A stretch of 64,000 nt of DNA from Cherax quadricarinatus (GCF_038502225.1 NC_091292.1:48880521-48944520), one strand, 5' to 3'. Numbered from the stretch's first letter, positions 49,200-61,695 are shown. Notes: a model not told the origin generated them from the letters alone. Program-made: numbers and translations.

Positions 49200-50175
49200 A
49201 AAGGAGAGAGATCGAATTCAAAGAAAAAATCAAGAAAGACAGAAAGAGAAATAGAGGAGAAAAAGGAGCGTGATAGACTTGATCGTGAGGAGAGAGCTAA
49301 AGTACGTGAGGAACAAGCTAAAATACATGAGGAACAAGTTAGGTTAAGAGAACCTGAGGAAAGAGCAAAAGATACAGAAGTTGAGGTAAAAGCTAGAGAG
49401 AATGAATTGCGAGAGAGACAGAAAGATCCGGAGGTAGAGAAATCACGCCTTGAATTAGGAAATAAAAAGTTAACTTTTACACAACAACAATTAGAGGAAG
49501 GAGTAATTGAACATCATGCAGCTAGTGCACATATTCCAACACCTAATTTACCTCCCTTCACAGAGGGTGAAGACATTACTTCATACATTATCAGGCTTGA
49601 AAATACCGCTACCCTCTGTAAATGGCCTGCTGACACCTGGGCTACCAGGTTTGGAATGTTATTTTCTGGAACAGCTTTGAATATCTATGCAACTTTGTCC
49701 CAGGATATATGTAATTATAACCTACTGAAGAAGGCAATCCTTAAAGCATATCAAAAGACCACAAATTCTTACAGGAAAGATTTCAGGTATGCCACCTTAC
49801 AGCCTGGCCAGAACTTTCAGCAGTTACAGGTAACACTTTCGTTTGTTCGACTTTTGGATAGAGAGTTCAGGAATTGATCGCAGTTATGAATCTCTTAGAG
49901 ACTTCATGGTTACTGACCAGTTCCTGGCAGCTCTTCCTGACCAGTTCCTGGCAGCTCTTCCTGACCAGATACGAACATTCATTAGAGAACGTAACCTGAT
50001 TAAAGCTGATGAAGTTGCTGAGGCTGCTGACTTGTATGCTGAGGCTCACAATTCCTATAAAGACCCAAAGGGATCGAACCCTAAGGGCAAGGGTTCACCA
50101 GATCTTAAGAAATCAAAGCCTCTAGTAGAAAGTAAACTGACGTCTTCTATTCCGGTTTGTCATTTGTGGTGTTAA
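49200..50175 (+). pseudogene. Gypsy gag, broken
   Basis: The N-terminal part (49200-49500) is a long Glu/Arg/Lys coiled coil. A capsid-like block follows (FTEGEDITSYIIRLE, WPADTWATRFGMLFSG, LLKKAILKAYQ) in 49407-49877. The frame shifts near 49860 into 49843-50175. A 24-bp in-frame tandem duplication (FLAALPDQ) lies at about 49919-49966. Then comes a degenerate Cys/His stretch (CHLWC, out of frame GHKRPDCSS). Confidence 0.8.
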
Positions 50176-50209
50176 GGGACATAAACGTCCCGATTGTTCT
50201 TCTAAGAAA

Positions 50210-50722
50210 GTGAAAAAAGTTGGAAGATGTTTTAAAGACTGTAATGACCAAGCACCTTTCTGTTCAGGAACAGTTAATGGACTTAATGTATCTACCATTT
50301 TACGAGACACTGGATGCACATGTATAGTCATTTCTGATAAGCTGTTCCCTAACCTTAAAGAAACTCATTCCTCTGCTATACTTTCAGACTACTTGGGCCG
50401 TACAGACACCTTTCCTACCATCCGTTGTTACGTTAAGTCTAAATGGTTCACAGGTTGGTCTGAAGCCGTACTAGCTCCCATCACTTATTGCTCCGTACTA
50501 ATAGGTAATGTAAAAGGTGCCATTCTTCCTTCTGAAGTTGATCTTTCAGCACCAAAGATGGACATAAGTTTTTCAGCTCCTCTTCCTGTAAAATCAGAGA
50601 AACCCCTCGACAGTTCAGATGAGGCAATGTCTCGTGATATTCATGTGGGGTTAGAAACCAGTGATACTACTATCGAAAGCGAGGTAGTAGGATCACCGGT
50701 TCACTTGTTAGATGACAGTTAG
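50210..50722 (+). pseudogene. Gypsy aspartic protease region
   Basis: VSTILRDTGCTCIVIS carries the DTG active site of a retroviral-type protease at about 50293-50340. Further domain text (VLIGNVKGAILPSEV) is consistent with the family. The ORF ends at a TAG near 50720, after which the frame is lost until integrase. It would cleave gag-pol. Confidence 0.75.
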
Positions 50723-50963
50723 GATATCGCCTCCGATACTATAAATGTCTTGACTAGGGCTCAGGCCAAAGCCCAGGCTTCTCCTACAGTCCATCCTTTG
50801 ATTTTCCCTGACTTTAATTAAGCCTTTAGATATATCGAAGGACTCCTTTGTCAATTTACAACGTAATTGCCCTTCTCTTCAGAATTGCCATAATGCAGCT
50901 AGCAAAAATCAAGTTATCAAAAGGATAAACTTTTCATATAAATTTAAATATATAAGAGGTATC

Positions 50964-52097
50964 TTGTATAAATCAGTATTCAAATTAAATTCAGACGAGA
51001 TAGACTATTTTAAAATGGCTCATGACCTACCAGTGGTCGGACATTTCTCACATCGTAAAACCTTAAATAAAATTAGGGAAACCTATTTTTGGCCCAAAAT
51101 GTCCTCAGATATCACTACCTATTGTAGATCGTGTAAAGTTTGCCAACTGTCATCCTCCCGAGGTACCAGGCGAGTACCTATGGTGAAAATGCCAATCTTT
51201 ACGGTACCGTTTGAAAGAGTAGCTATTGACATCGTTGGTCCTTTATCACCACTTTCATCTGGGGGACATAGATATATTTTAACATTGGTTGATTATGCTT
51301 AGAGTTTCCCTGAAGCTGTACCCTTAAAGACCATCACTACTACAGAGGTGGCTGAAGCCCTTTCGTCCATCTTCTCCAGAGCTGGCATCCATAGAGAAAT
51401 TTTGTCTTACCGGGGGACACAATTCACATCTGAATTAATGCAACATCTCTACAAACTTCTGGGAATGAAGCCTCTCTTCACAACACCCTGTCATCCCAGC
51501 TGTAATGGGAGGATTGAGCGCCAGCATTCGATTCTCAAGTCCATTTTAAGGAAACTTTGCTCCCTTAAATCTAAGGAGTGGCATCGTTACCTACCCTGTG
51601 CTTTGTTTGCCATGAGGGAAGTTCCCAGTGACTCTTTGGAGCTTTCACCTTTTGAACTTCTCTATGGTAGACAGGCCAGAGGTCCATTGTCCATCCTTCA
51701 TGACTTATGGACTAATGAGGAGGTGAATGCTGAGGTTCAGTCTTCTTATCAGTTTCTCCTTGACCTTAGATCCAAACTTGAGGAGACCTCTGACAAAGTT
51801 TCGAAAAACTTAAGCTTATCAATGGACCAGTACAAAACCTATTTTGATACCAAAAGTCAGAGGAGAAGTTTTAAAGTAGGGGATGAGGTTCTGGTACTTT
51901 TGCCAATAAAGTCAAATAAATTATTAGTAGCATGGAAAGGTTCGTATAAGGTATTGAAAATTTGTGGGAAGGTTGATTACCTCATAGAAGTCAAGGGGAA
52001 ACCTAAGCTTTATCATATCAACATTCTTAAGAAATATTACCGAAGAAATTCGGATAACTGCCTGAATGACTTTGATTTAGTTTTTCCACAAACTTGA
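50964..52097 (+). pseudogene. Gypsy integrase, broken by one stop
   Basis: H and C ligands of the zinc finger (H near 51030-51050, CRSCKVCQ near 51126-51150), core VAIDIVGPLSP with the first Asp, a TAG at 51300-51302, then YRGTQFTSELM (normally a D at the position of Y-R), HPSCNGRIERQHS with the catalytic Glu, ELLYGRQARGP, and a C-terminal GPY/F-like module (VAWKGSYKVLK, HINILKKYY). It inserts the element DNA. It lies upstream of RT, the reverse of standard Gypsy order. Confidence 0.87.
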
Positions 52098-52119
52098 TAA
52101 TACAACTGAGGAGTGTAAG

Positions 52120-52839
52120 GTGTGCGTAACTGACACCTCTAAAGTAGACTACGACAAAGAACTACATGACTTGATGACTCTTGACCTCTCAGGTGCGACA
52201 AACATTAATATCAACGAGTCTTTGGATGACCATAAGAAACATGAACTACTACGATGCGTGAGTAACTTCTCAGATGTTTTTCTGATATTCCAGGTGTCAC
52301 CTCCACGGTAGTCCATAAGATTGACTTAGTCACGGACAGTCCTAGCAAACGGAAATTATACCCAGTTCCAGTTCACCTTAGGGATGCATTTGACCGAGAG
52401 GTATAGAATATTAAAACTAAAGATCATTGAACCTTCAGTATGTCCATATTGCTCACCAGTAGTCATGGTTAAGAAGGAAGACAATTCATATAGACTTGCT
52501 ATTGACTTCAGAGGACTTAATGCTATAACTCGGAGGGATGCTGAGCCTATGCCCTTAATAGATAGCGATCTACACAAATTTTATGACTCTTCTTTCTTTT
52601 CAGAGATTGATATTGCACAGGCATATCATCAAGTAATGTTAGATCCTTCTTCTAAGCAGTACACTGCTTTTCCTACACACCAAGGACTGATGCAGTATAG
52701 AACTATGCCCTTCGGTTTGGTAACTGCCTGTGCTACCTACGTGAGACTGATGAGAAAGGTCTTGGGTAATATGCCAAATGTTTCAGTTTATTTTGACAAC
52801 ATTTACGTAATGACATACACGTGGGGCAAGCATATCTAA
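52120..52839 (+). pseudogene. Gypsy reverse transcriptase, broken
   Basis: The pre-RT linker (52120-52311, NFSDVF) runs, after frameshifts near 52290 and 52400, into RT at 52384-52839: SPVVMVKKEDNSYRLAIDFR, FSEIDIAQAYHQV, MPFGLVTACATY, and VSVYFDN at 52786-52800. The usual second catalytic Asp is Asn here. Continuity from linker to palm shows that RT is in its natural setting and not a separate insertion. Confidence 0.87.
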
Positions 52840-53592
52840 ACATTAACATTAGTTTTACGTAGGTTACGCTCTCATGGCCTTACTGCAAAACTGAAGAAAT
52901 GCTTCCTTGGGTATAACAAAATTAGATATCTTGGACTGATTCTTTCTAATAATTCGTTGCAGCCTCTCCCCAATAAGATCAAGGCTTTATTAGAGCTTAA
53001 ATTCCCCAAAACCAAGAAGCTCATGCGTAGCTTTCTTGGTTCTGTAAGTTTTTATGCACGGTTTATCCCCAATATCACCGATCTTACAGGCATCTTATCC
53101 GACTACCTTAAAAAGTCTGTGAAGGAACCTCTTGAACTTTCCGACGTAGCTCGAGAAAAGTTTAATAAGATTAAAAACATCTCAAAAGACCCTATACTTA
53201 AGACTCCAGATATTAATAAACAGTTTTGCTTAAGAACTGATGCCTCCAATACCGGCTTAGGTACAGTGTTACTACAGTTCCATGATGGTACACCCTTCCC
53301 TGTATGCTTTCTAAGCCGGAAACTTCTTCCTGCAGAAACGAGATACTCCACCATAGAAAAGGAATGTTTGGCCCTTGTGTGGGGCATCTCCAAACTTAAA
53401 TTTTATTTACTGGGAAAAGAATTTATTTTAGAGATGGATCACAAACCTTTGATATACCTAGAAACTTTTAAGGGAACCAACAGTCGCCTCTTGAGGCAGA
53501 CATTGGCACTCCAAGCTTTTAAGTTTCATATTGTGTATATCAATGGCTCATCCAATTATTTCTCTGACTGGTTAAGTCGTGACAGTCAGTAG
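52840..53592 (+). pseudogene. Gypsy RT thumb and RNase H
   Basis: After a stop at about 52838 the frame is restored at 52957: RT thumb (KLMRSFLGSVSFYARFIPNI), then RNase H (FCLRTDASNTGLGTVLLQ, STIEKECLALVWGI, LEMDHKPLIYL, NYFSDWLSR). 211 codons, no internal stop. It removes the RNA strand during cDNA synthesis. It ends ~95 bp before the 3' LTR with no integrase after it. Confidence 0.88.
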
Positions 53593-53674
53593 AAGACTTG
53601 GTGCCTTACGCAACTTCCACGTGTTAGAACTTTTTCCTCGCCTATTCTTCTTATACTCCTTGACTATAAGTCTT

Positions 53675-53686
53675 GGTATGGGGGAG
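53675..53686 (+). promoter_or_regulatory. Polypurine tract
   Basis: GGTATGGGGGAG directly precedes the 3' LTR start TGTGAGGG. Expected primer site for plus-strand DNA. Confidence 0.75.
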
Positions 53687-53945
53687 TGTGAGGGAAAAGT
53701 TCAACAGATAGGAGTAGCGAGCGAGTATATGGTGACGATAGATTGAATTCCCGTCTGCTTGTTAAGGTAGGGTCAGTCTTTCAAGCAGGATAAAAATTCA
53801 TATTTAATTGTTTTATATTTTCATTTCTAAATAATAAAGTGTTTATATTTGACTGTTATCATTCTTTTTCTATTCATTAATTTTCCTGAGGAGGAGCCAG
53901 CCTTGGTAATAGTGAAGTTGTTACAGGGCTGAGTAAGCCTTCACA
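53687..53945 (+). repeat. Gypsy 3' LTR, short form (259 bp)
   Basis: Matches both ends of the 5' LTR but lacks its middle ~675 bp; the joint is GTCAGTC|TTTCAAGC near 53779. Either a deletion here or an insertion in the 5' LTR. Confidence 0.85.
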
Positions 53946-54051
53946 AGATTCAAGTCTGAAAATTCCGTGATATGTGAGCAGCGTGTCCTGTTTATCGACA
54001 CGAGACTCTCGAGTTGACACCAGCTTCGCCCTTCCTGGTGTGTCCACACCT

Positions 54052-56325
54052 AATATTATAGTGTACTGCTTGGTGGTGATAATATTATAGTGTACTGCTT
54101 GGTGGTGATAATATTATAGTGTACTGCTGGGTGGTGATAATATTATAGTGTACTGCTGGGTGGTGATAATATTATAGTGTACTACTGGGTGGTGATAATA
54201 TTATAGTGTACTGCTGGGTGGTGATAATATTATAGTGTACTGCTGAGTGGTGATAATATTATAGTGTACTACTGGGTGGTGATAATATTATAGTGTACTG
54301 CTGGGTGGTGATAATATTATAGTGTACTGCTGGGTGGTGATAATATTATAGTGTACTGCTTGGTGGTGATAATATTATAGTGTACTGCTGGGTGGTGATA
54401 ATATTATAGTGTACTGCTGGGTGGTGATAATATTATAGTGTACTGCTGGGTGGTGATAATATTATAGTGTACTGCTGGGTGGTGATAATATTATAGTGTA
54501 CTGCTGGGTGGTGATAATATTATAGTGTACTGCTGGGTGGTGATAATATTATAGTGTACTGCTTGGTGGTGATAATATTATAGTGTACTGCTGGGTGGTG
54601 ATAATATTATAGTGTACTGCTGAGTGGTGATAATATTATAGTGTACTGCTGGGTGGTGGTGGTGATAATATTATAGTGTACTGCTGAGTGGTGATAATAA
54701 TGTGTATTGCTGGGTGGTGATAATATTATAGTGTACTGCTGAGTGGTGATAATATTATAGTGTACTGCTGGGTGGTGGTGGTGATAATATTATAGTGTAC
54801 TGCTGAGTGGTGATAATATTATAGTGTACTGCTGAGTGGTGATAATAATGTGTATTGCTGGGTGGTGATAATATTATAGTGTACTGCTGGGTGGTGATAA
54901 TATTATAGTGTACTGCTGGGTGGTGGTGGTGATAATATTATAGTGTACTGCTGAGTGGTGATAATATTATAGTGTATTGCTGGGTGGTGATAATATTATA
55001 GTGTATTGCTGGGTGGTGATAATATTATAGTGTACTGCTGGGTGGTGATAATATTATAGTGTATTGCTGGGTGGTGATAATATTATAGTGTACTGCTGGG
55101 TGGTGATAATATTATAGTGTATTGCTGGGTGGTGATAATATTATAGTGTACTGCTGGGTGGTGATAATATTATAGTGTATTGCTGGGTGGTGATAATATT
55201 ATAGTGTATTGCTGGGTGGTGATAATATTATAGTGTACTGCTGGGTGGTGATAATATTATAGTGTATTGCTGGGTGGTGATAATATTATAGTGTATTGCT
55301 GGGTGGTGATAATATTATAGTGTACTGCTGATTGGTGATAATATTATAGTGTATTGCTGGGTGGTGATAATATTATAGTGTATTGCTGGGTGGTGATAAT
55401 ATTATAGTGTACTGCTGAGTGGTGATAATATTATAGTGTATTGCTGGGTGGTGATAATATTATAGTGTATTGCTGGGTGGTGATAATATTATAGTGTATT
55501 GCTGGGTGGTGATAATATTATAGTGTATTGCTGGGTGGTGATAATATTATAGTGTATTGCTTGGTGGTGATAATATTATAGTGTATTGCTGGGTGGTGAT
55601 AATATTATAGTGTATTGCTGGGTGGTGATAATATTATAGTGTATTGCTGGGTGGTGATAATATTATAGTGTATTGCTTGGTGGTGATAATATTATAGTGT
55701 ATTGCTGGGTGGTGATAATATTATAGTGTATTGCTGGGTGGTGATAATATTATAGTGTACTGCTGATTGGTGATAATATTATAGTGTATTGTTTGGTGGT
55801 GATAATATTATAGTGTACTGCTGATTGGTGATAATATTATAGTGTATTGCTGGGTGGTGATAATATTATAGTGTATTGCTTGGTGGTGATAATATTATAG
55901 TGTACTGCTGGGTGGTGATAATATTATAGTGTATTGCTGGGTGGTGATAATATTATAGTGTATTGCTGGGTGGTGATAATATTATAGTGTATTGCTGGGT
56001 GGTGATAATATTATAGTGTACTGCTGGGTGGTGATAATATTATAGTGTATTGCTGGGTGGTGATAATATTATAGTGTACTGCTGGGTGGTGATAATATTA
56101 TAGTGTATTGCTGGGTGGTGATAATATTATAGTGTACTGCTGGGTGGTGATAATATTATAGTGTATTGCTGGGTGGTGATAATATTATAGTGTATTGCTT
56201 GGTGGTGATAATATTATAGTGTACTGCTGGGTGGTGATAATATTATAGTGTATTGCTGGGTGGTGATAATATTATAGTGTACTGCTGGGTGGTGATAATA
56301 TTATAGTGTACTGCTGGGTGGTGAT
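54052..56325 (+). repeat. 29-bp minisatellite (about 78 units)
   Basis: Unit TGATAATATTATAGTGTACT + GCTGGGTGG with a C/T variant (TACT or TATT) and a G/T variant (CTGG or CTTG). The C form dominates on the left and the T form on the right. Longer units with GGTGGTGGT and shortened ATAATGTGT units are interspersed at 54650-54960. Decaying units continue to about 56430. No coding potential. Confidence 0.97.
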
Positions 56326-56430
56326 ACATACTCATGGAGTACTTTTGAGTGGTGATACTCTAATAGTGTCCTACATGTTGGTGATACTCTAATAATGTAC
56401 TGCTGACTGGTGATACTTATATAGTGACCT

Positions 56431-56820
56431 CTTGAAGTAGTCAATATATTTTTATCCTGTTTCTTAATATGAAGTACAGCATAAACATACACCATGCGTT
56501 ACATAACACTATATTTTTCGCAGATACTTACAGCTAAACAAACAATGTTGTTATATTCCACTCGTTGGCTCTCTAACAAACTGCTTTAAAAAACAACATT
56601 GAATTTCCTCTAGTAAGTAGTTTGACTATATTCCTAGCTCAGGAATTCCATAAGTTTGACTAAAGTTAAAGTCATCTAGAATTACCAGGTTACCATGATC
56701 TGAGCACCACTGCTCAACTATGGTGTTTCATAATAGCTTAGAAAACGTCTTCCAAACTGAGGTCTTACGTGAAGGTATGTAGCGTGACCAGTCTTCTTCG
56801 GACGTGACGGCGTGACAAAT
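56431..56820. other. Spacer
   Basis: AT-rich, nothing recognised. Confidence 0.5.
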
Positions 56821-56821
56821 T

Positions 56822-58023
56822 GGCTAACAGACACCACACCCACCACACCTCATACTTGCGCCACACCTCACACCTGCACCACACCTCTCACACCACACCT
56901 CACACATGCACCACACATCTCATACCACACCTCACCATTGCACCACACCTCTCACACCACACATCACCATTGCACCACACCTCTCACACCACACCTCACC
57001 ATTGCACAACACCTCTTACACCACGGCTCTCATACCACACCTCTCATACACCTCACACCTGCACCACACATCTCATACCACGCCTCACACCTGCACCACA
57101 CCTCTCACACTACACCTCTTATGCCATATAAGAATGGAGGAACACTGTAACAGGCTCACCGGTCCACATTATGCAAGGCCTCAAACCCCAAATCTCATAA
57201 ACGCAATACTTCTCAAACCACACCTTGTAAATTACGCTCTCAACCTGCACTTCTTACACTCCAATCTCTCAAACCTCACCTAACACCAAACATATCAAAC
57301 CACACCTAACACCACACATCTCAAACCACACCTAACACCACACATCTCAAACCTTACCTAACACCACTCATCTCAAACCACACCTAACAGTACACATCTC
57401 AAACCACACCTAACACCGCACATCTCAAACCACACCTAACACCACACATCTCAAACCACACCTGACACCACACATCTCAAACCACACCTAAGAGCACACA
57501 TCTCAAACCACACCTAACACCACACATCTCAAACCACACCTAATAGCACACTTATCAAACCACACCTAACAGCACACATCTATCTCAAACCTCACCTAAC
57601 ACCACACATCTCAAGCCATACCTAACACCACACATCTCAAAGCACACCTAACACCACACACCTCAAACCTCACCTAACACCACACATCTCAAACCACACC
57701 TAACACTACACATCTCAAATTACAGCTAAAACCACACATCTCAAACCTTACCGAACACCACACATCTCAAACCACCCCTAACACCACACATATCAAACTA
57801 CACCTAACAGCACACATCTCAAACCTCACCTAACACATCACATCTCAAACCTCACCTAACACCCCACATCTCAAACCACATCTAACAGCATACATCTCAA
57901 ATCACACTTAACACCACACATCTCAAAGCACACCTAACAGCACATATCATAAACCACACCTCAAAAGCCATAAGTCTCCAACTACACCTGTCACAAAACA
58001 TTTTTCACACCACACTTCTCATT
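56822..58023. repeat. CAC-rich satellite: 14-bp then 26-bp units
   Basis: 56822-57125 holds degenerate CACACCTCTCACAC-type units. 57260-57960 holds about 27 units of ~26 bp (CTCAAACCACACCTAACACC + ACACAT), diverged. ORFs rich in H, T and L are artefacts. Confidence 0.9.
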
Positions 58024-58025
58024 AC

Positions 58026-58790
58026 ATTAGGAGCCCTGGTCTGGGGCCGGGTCATGGAGGCGGTGGCCTCCGGAGCCCTGGTCTGGGGCCGGGTCATGGA
58101 GGCGGTGGCCTCCGGAGCCCTGGTCTGGGGCCGGGTCATGAAGGCGGTGGCCTCCGGAGCCCTGGTCTGGGGCCGGGTCATGGAGGCGGTGGCCTCCGGA
58201 GCCCTGGTCTGGGCCGGGTCATGAAGGCGGTGGCCTCCAGAGCCCTGGTCTGGGGCCGGGTCATGAAGGCGGTGGCCTCCGGAGCCCTGGTCTGGGGCCG
58301 GGTCATGAAGGCGGTGGCCTCCGGAGCCCTGGTCTGGGGCCGGGTCATGAAGGCGGTGGCCTCCGGAGCCCTGGTCTGGGGCCGGGTCATGAAGGCGGTG
58401 GCCTCCGGAGCCCTGGTCTGGGGCCGGGTCATGAAGGCGGTGGCCTCCGGAGCCCTGGTCTGGGGCCGGGTCATGAAGGCGGTGGCCTCCGGAGCCCTGG
58501 TCTGGGGCCGGGTCATGAAGGCGGTGGCCTCCGGAGCCCTGGTCTGGGGCCGGGTCATGAAGGCGGTGGCCTCCGGAGCCCTGGTCTGGGGCCGGGTCAT
58601 GAAGGCGGTGGCCTCCGGAGCCCTGGTCTGGGGCCGGGTCATGGAGGCGGTGGCCTCCGGAGCCCTGGTCTGGGGCCGGGTCATGAAGGCGGTGGCCTCC
58701 GGAGCCCTGGTCTGGGGCCGGGTCATGAAGGCGGTGGCCTCCGGAGCCCTGGTCTGGGGCCGGGTCATGGAGGCGGTGGCCTCCGAAGGA
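58026..58790. repeat. 42-bp GC-rich minisatellite (about 18 units)
   Basis: Unit GAAGGCGGTGGCCTCCGGAG + CCCTGGTCTGGGGCCGGGTCAT. Very homogeneous; variants are GGAGG for GAAGG and one unit one base short near 58208. 42 is a multiple of three, so both strands stay open (14-residue cycle). It interrupts the surrounding CAC-rich satellite and differs sharply in GC content. Confidence 0.96.
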
Positions 58791-58799
58791 ACTCTAGGT

Positions 58800-60225
58800 A
58801 CACACCTCTCACACATCTCTTACTCCACACCTCTGACAGCACATCTCTCACACAACACCAGCTCAACACCTTTTAACAGCTCTCCTCTTTCTCCGATCTT
58901 CATATCTAACAAAATACCTCTGATACTATACCTTGAACATTACACTTCTGACACCGCATCTCTCACACTACACTTCTTACACAATACCTCTCACACCACA
59001 CCTCTCACACCACACCTCTTACATCACACCTATCACACCACACCTTTTACATTACACCTCTTACACAAAACCTCTTACACAACACCACTCACACCACATC
59101 CCTCACACCACACCTCTCACACCACACCTCTCACACCACACCTCTCACACCACACCTCTCACACCACACCTCTCACACTACAACTCTCACACCACACCTC
59201 TCACACCACACCTCTCACACAACACCTCTCACACCACACCTCTTATACAACACCTCTCACACCACACCTCTCACACCACACCTCTCACACTACAACTCTT
59301 ACACTTCTTACACTAAACCTCTTACACAACACCACTCACACCACATCCCTCACACCACACCTCTCACACCACACCTCTCACACAACAGCTCTCGCACCAC
59401 ACCTCTCACACAACACCTCTCACACCACACCTCTCACACCACACCTCTTACATTACACCTCTTACACAACACCTCTCACACCACACCTCTTATACAACAC
59501 CTCTCACACCACACCTCTCACACCACACCTCTTACATCACACCTTTTACACAACACCTCTCACACTACACCTCTCACACCACACCTCTTACATTACACCT
59601 CTTACACAACACCTCTCACACCACACCTCTCACACCACACATCTCACTTCACACCTCTCACACCACACCTCTTACAACACACCTCTTACTTTACACTCTT
59701 ATCTCTCACACCACACCTCTCACACCACACCTACATCACACACACACCTCTCACACCTCTCACACACACCTCTTACTACACCTCTTCACACCTCTCACAC
59801 CAAACCTCTTACAACACACCTTTAACACAACACCTCTCACAACACACCTCTTACATCACACCTTTCACACCACACTACAACTCTCACTCCGCACCTTTTA
59901 CATCACATCTCTACATAACACCTCTCACACCACTCCTCAAACACCACACCTCTCACACCACACCACTCACACAACACCTCTCACACCACACCTCTTATAC
60001 AACACCTCTCACACCACACCTCTCACACCACACCTCTCACACCACACCTCTCACACCACACCTCTCACACCACACCTCTCACACCACACCTCTCACACCA
60101 CACCTCTCACACCACATCTCTCACACCACACCTCTCACACCACACCTCTCACACCACAACTCTCACACCACAACTCTCACACCACATCTCTCACACAACA
60201 CCTCTCACACCACACCTCTTATACA
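58800..60225. repeat. 14-bp CAC-rich satellite
   Basis: CACACCTCTCACAC units with frequent variants (CTTACA, CTTATA, CATTA), more regular towards 60225. Protein-like ORFs are artefacts. Confidence 0.94.
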
Positions 60226-60370
60226 CAGGAAACTTGCTCATAAAATAAATAAACTTAAAATGATGTTATGGTCCTACTTGGACCATCTGGGCTAATTATT
60301 GGTCCAAGTTGAACCGAAACATAGTCATAAGTTTATTTCTCCTTTGTGCTGGTTATTTGTGTAATATTTA
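60226..60370 (+). repeat. Dispersed repeat with degenerate second hammerhead-like motif
   Basis: CTAATTA (60291-60297), a hairpin-like GGTCC-AAGTTG-AACC, then GAAAC (60314-60318), followed by a CTGGTTATTTGTGTAATATT tail. I recall the intact version of this decapod repeat as having CTGATGA and a GGTCC/GGACC stem before GAAAC. Here the core is mutated, so activity is not expected. Confidence 0.4.
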
Positions 60371-60394
60371 TATTATCGTTCTTATTATTATTTA

Positions 60395-61304
60395 TTTATT
60401 TTATTAACACATCAGCAGTCTCCCACCAGGGCAGGGTGGCCAGAAAAAGAGAAAAAATCATCATTCACTTCATCACTGTTTTGCCAGAGGCTCGCTTACA
60501 CTACAATTATAAAACTGCAACATGATCACCCCTCCTTCAGAGTGCAGAGACTGTACTTTCCATCTCCAGGACTCAAGTCCGGCCTGCCGGTTTCCCTGAA
60601 TCCCCTCATAAATGTTACCTTGCTCACACTCCAACAGGACGTCAAGTCCTACAAACTATTTGTCTCCATTTGGTCTTATTTAACAAGCACACGCATGCTT
60701 GCTGGACGTCAAAGCCCCTCGCACACAAAACCTCCTTTACCCCTCCCTCCAACCTTTCCAAGGCAGATCCCTACCTCGCCTTCCCTCTAAAGATTTATAC
60801 ACTCTCGACATCATTCTATTTTGTTCCTTCCTCTATACATGTCTGAACCGCCTCAACAACTCCTCCTCTGGATAATAGTTTTGGTAATCCTGCACCTGGT
60901 CACAGACCGGGCCGCGGGGGCGTTGACCCCCGGAACTCTCTCCAGGTAAACCTCCTCCTAATTTCAAACTACAAATTCTCTGCATTATATTCACACCACA
61001 CATTGCTCAGAGACATTGACACCTCCACTGCCTGCAGCCTTCTCCTTGTTGCAACATTCACCACCCATGTTTCATACCCATATATGACCGTTGGTATAAC
61101 TATACTCTTATACATTCCCGTCTTTGCTTCAATGGATAAGGTTTTTGTCATCACAGACTCCTCGATTTTGTGTCTTTTTTGTTTTTGGTCCAATTTTAAG
61201 TGTAACTTTATGTTGTTATTTAGGAACAGTTTGCATCCTATACACATGTTTGCATGGACTTCTTGTTGCAAAGTTGCAAGATATTGCAAAATTGTATTTA
61301 TCAT
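60395..61304 (-). pseudogene. RTE-clade LINE, 3' part of RT and tail
   Basis: The minus-strand frame 61304-60969 reads LSIEAKTGMYKSIVIPTVIY and GYETWVVNVATRRRLQAVE, the C-terminal RT region of RTE-type LINEs. Past a short foreign piece (~60895-60960) come LLRRFRHV, RVYKSLEGRRGRDLPWKGW and a 3' end rich in AATAAATAA at 60395-60410. Stops and frameshifts throughout. The tail is the same sequence that interrupts the palindrome at 41500-41655. Confidence 0.72.
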
Positions 61305-61690
61305 AAAACCCTTCCTTACCCTACAAAATTGGTAAGATGTACAATGTTCTAGTCAACATCAGATGAAAGATAAAGAGTTAGATTATCTAAATTTCAAACT
61401 TTTTTGCGAGAAATGTCATTAGATTGCATTATAAAAAATTTTGAGATTTGTGTTTTTTGGATGGCATTTCTTGGGAGAATAAGAGTCAATAAAAACAAAA
61501 TGATAAAACATCGCAAAACATCTATGAATAATAATAGAACCATCATTCATCAATATTGTGTGAAAAAATTATGACACTCCTGTTATTACTCTTTGCAAAA
61601 AAATTAAACAAATGTCAATAACTTATTCCTGAGTTATTCAATTTTTTGTTTCTATAAAACACTATGGAGATGAAACACCAAATTTGAGCG
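61305..61690. other. Spacer
   Basis: AT-rich, nothing recognised. Confidence 0.5.
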
Positions 61691-61695
61691 TGTTG

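Larger units (their letters stand above)
47833..53945 (+). mobile_element. Gypsy-type LTR retrotransposon with integrase before RT (Gmr1-like)
   Basis: LTRs begin TGTGAGGGAAAAGTTC and end CCTTCACA. The domain order on the plus strand is gag (49200-50175), protease (50210-50722), integrase (50964-52097), RT (52384-52839), RNase H (52957-53592), then a polypurine tract. RT, RNase H and the integrase with its C-terminal module are Ty3/Gypsy in style, but the order is that of Ty1/copia. That combination is known from Gmr1-like elements. The coding region is decayed in every gene. Flanking bases (cgat / agat) are a possible 4-bp target duplication with one mismatch. Confidence 0.88.

Noticed and set aside
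54052..56325. CRISPR-like array
   Set aside because: Units are contiguous without unique spacers and the genome is eukaryotic; same for all other arrays here.
58933..59825. His/Thr/Leu-rich ORFs
   Set aside because: CAC-rich satellite artefacts.
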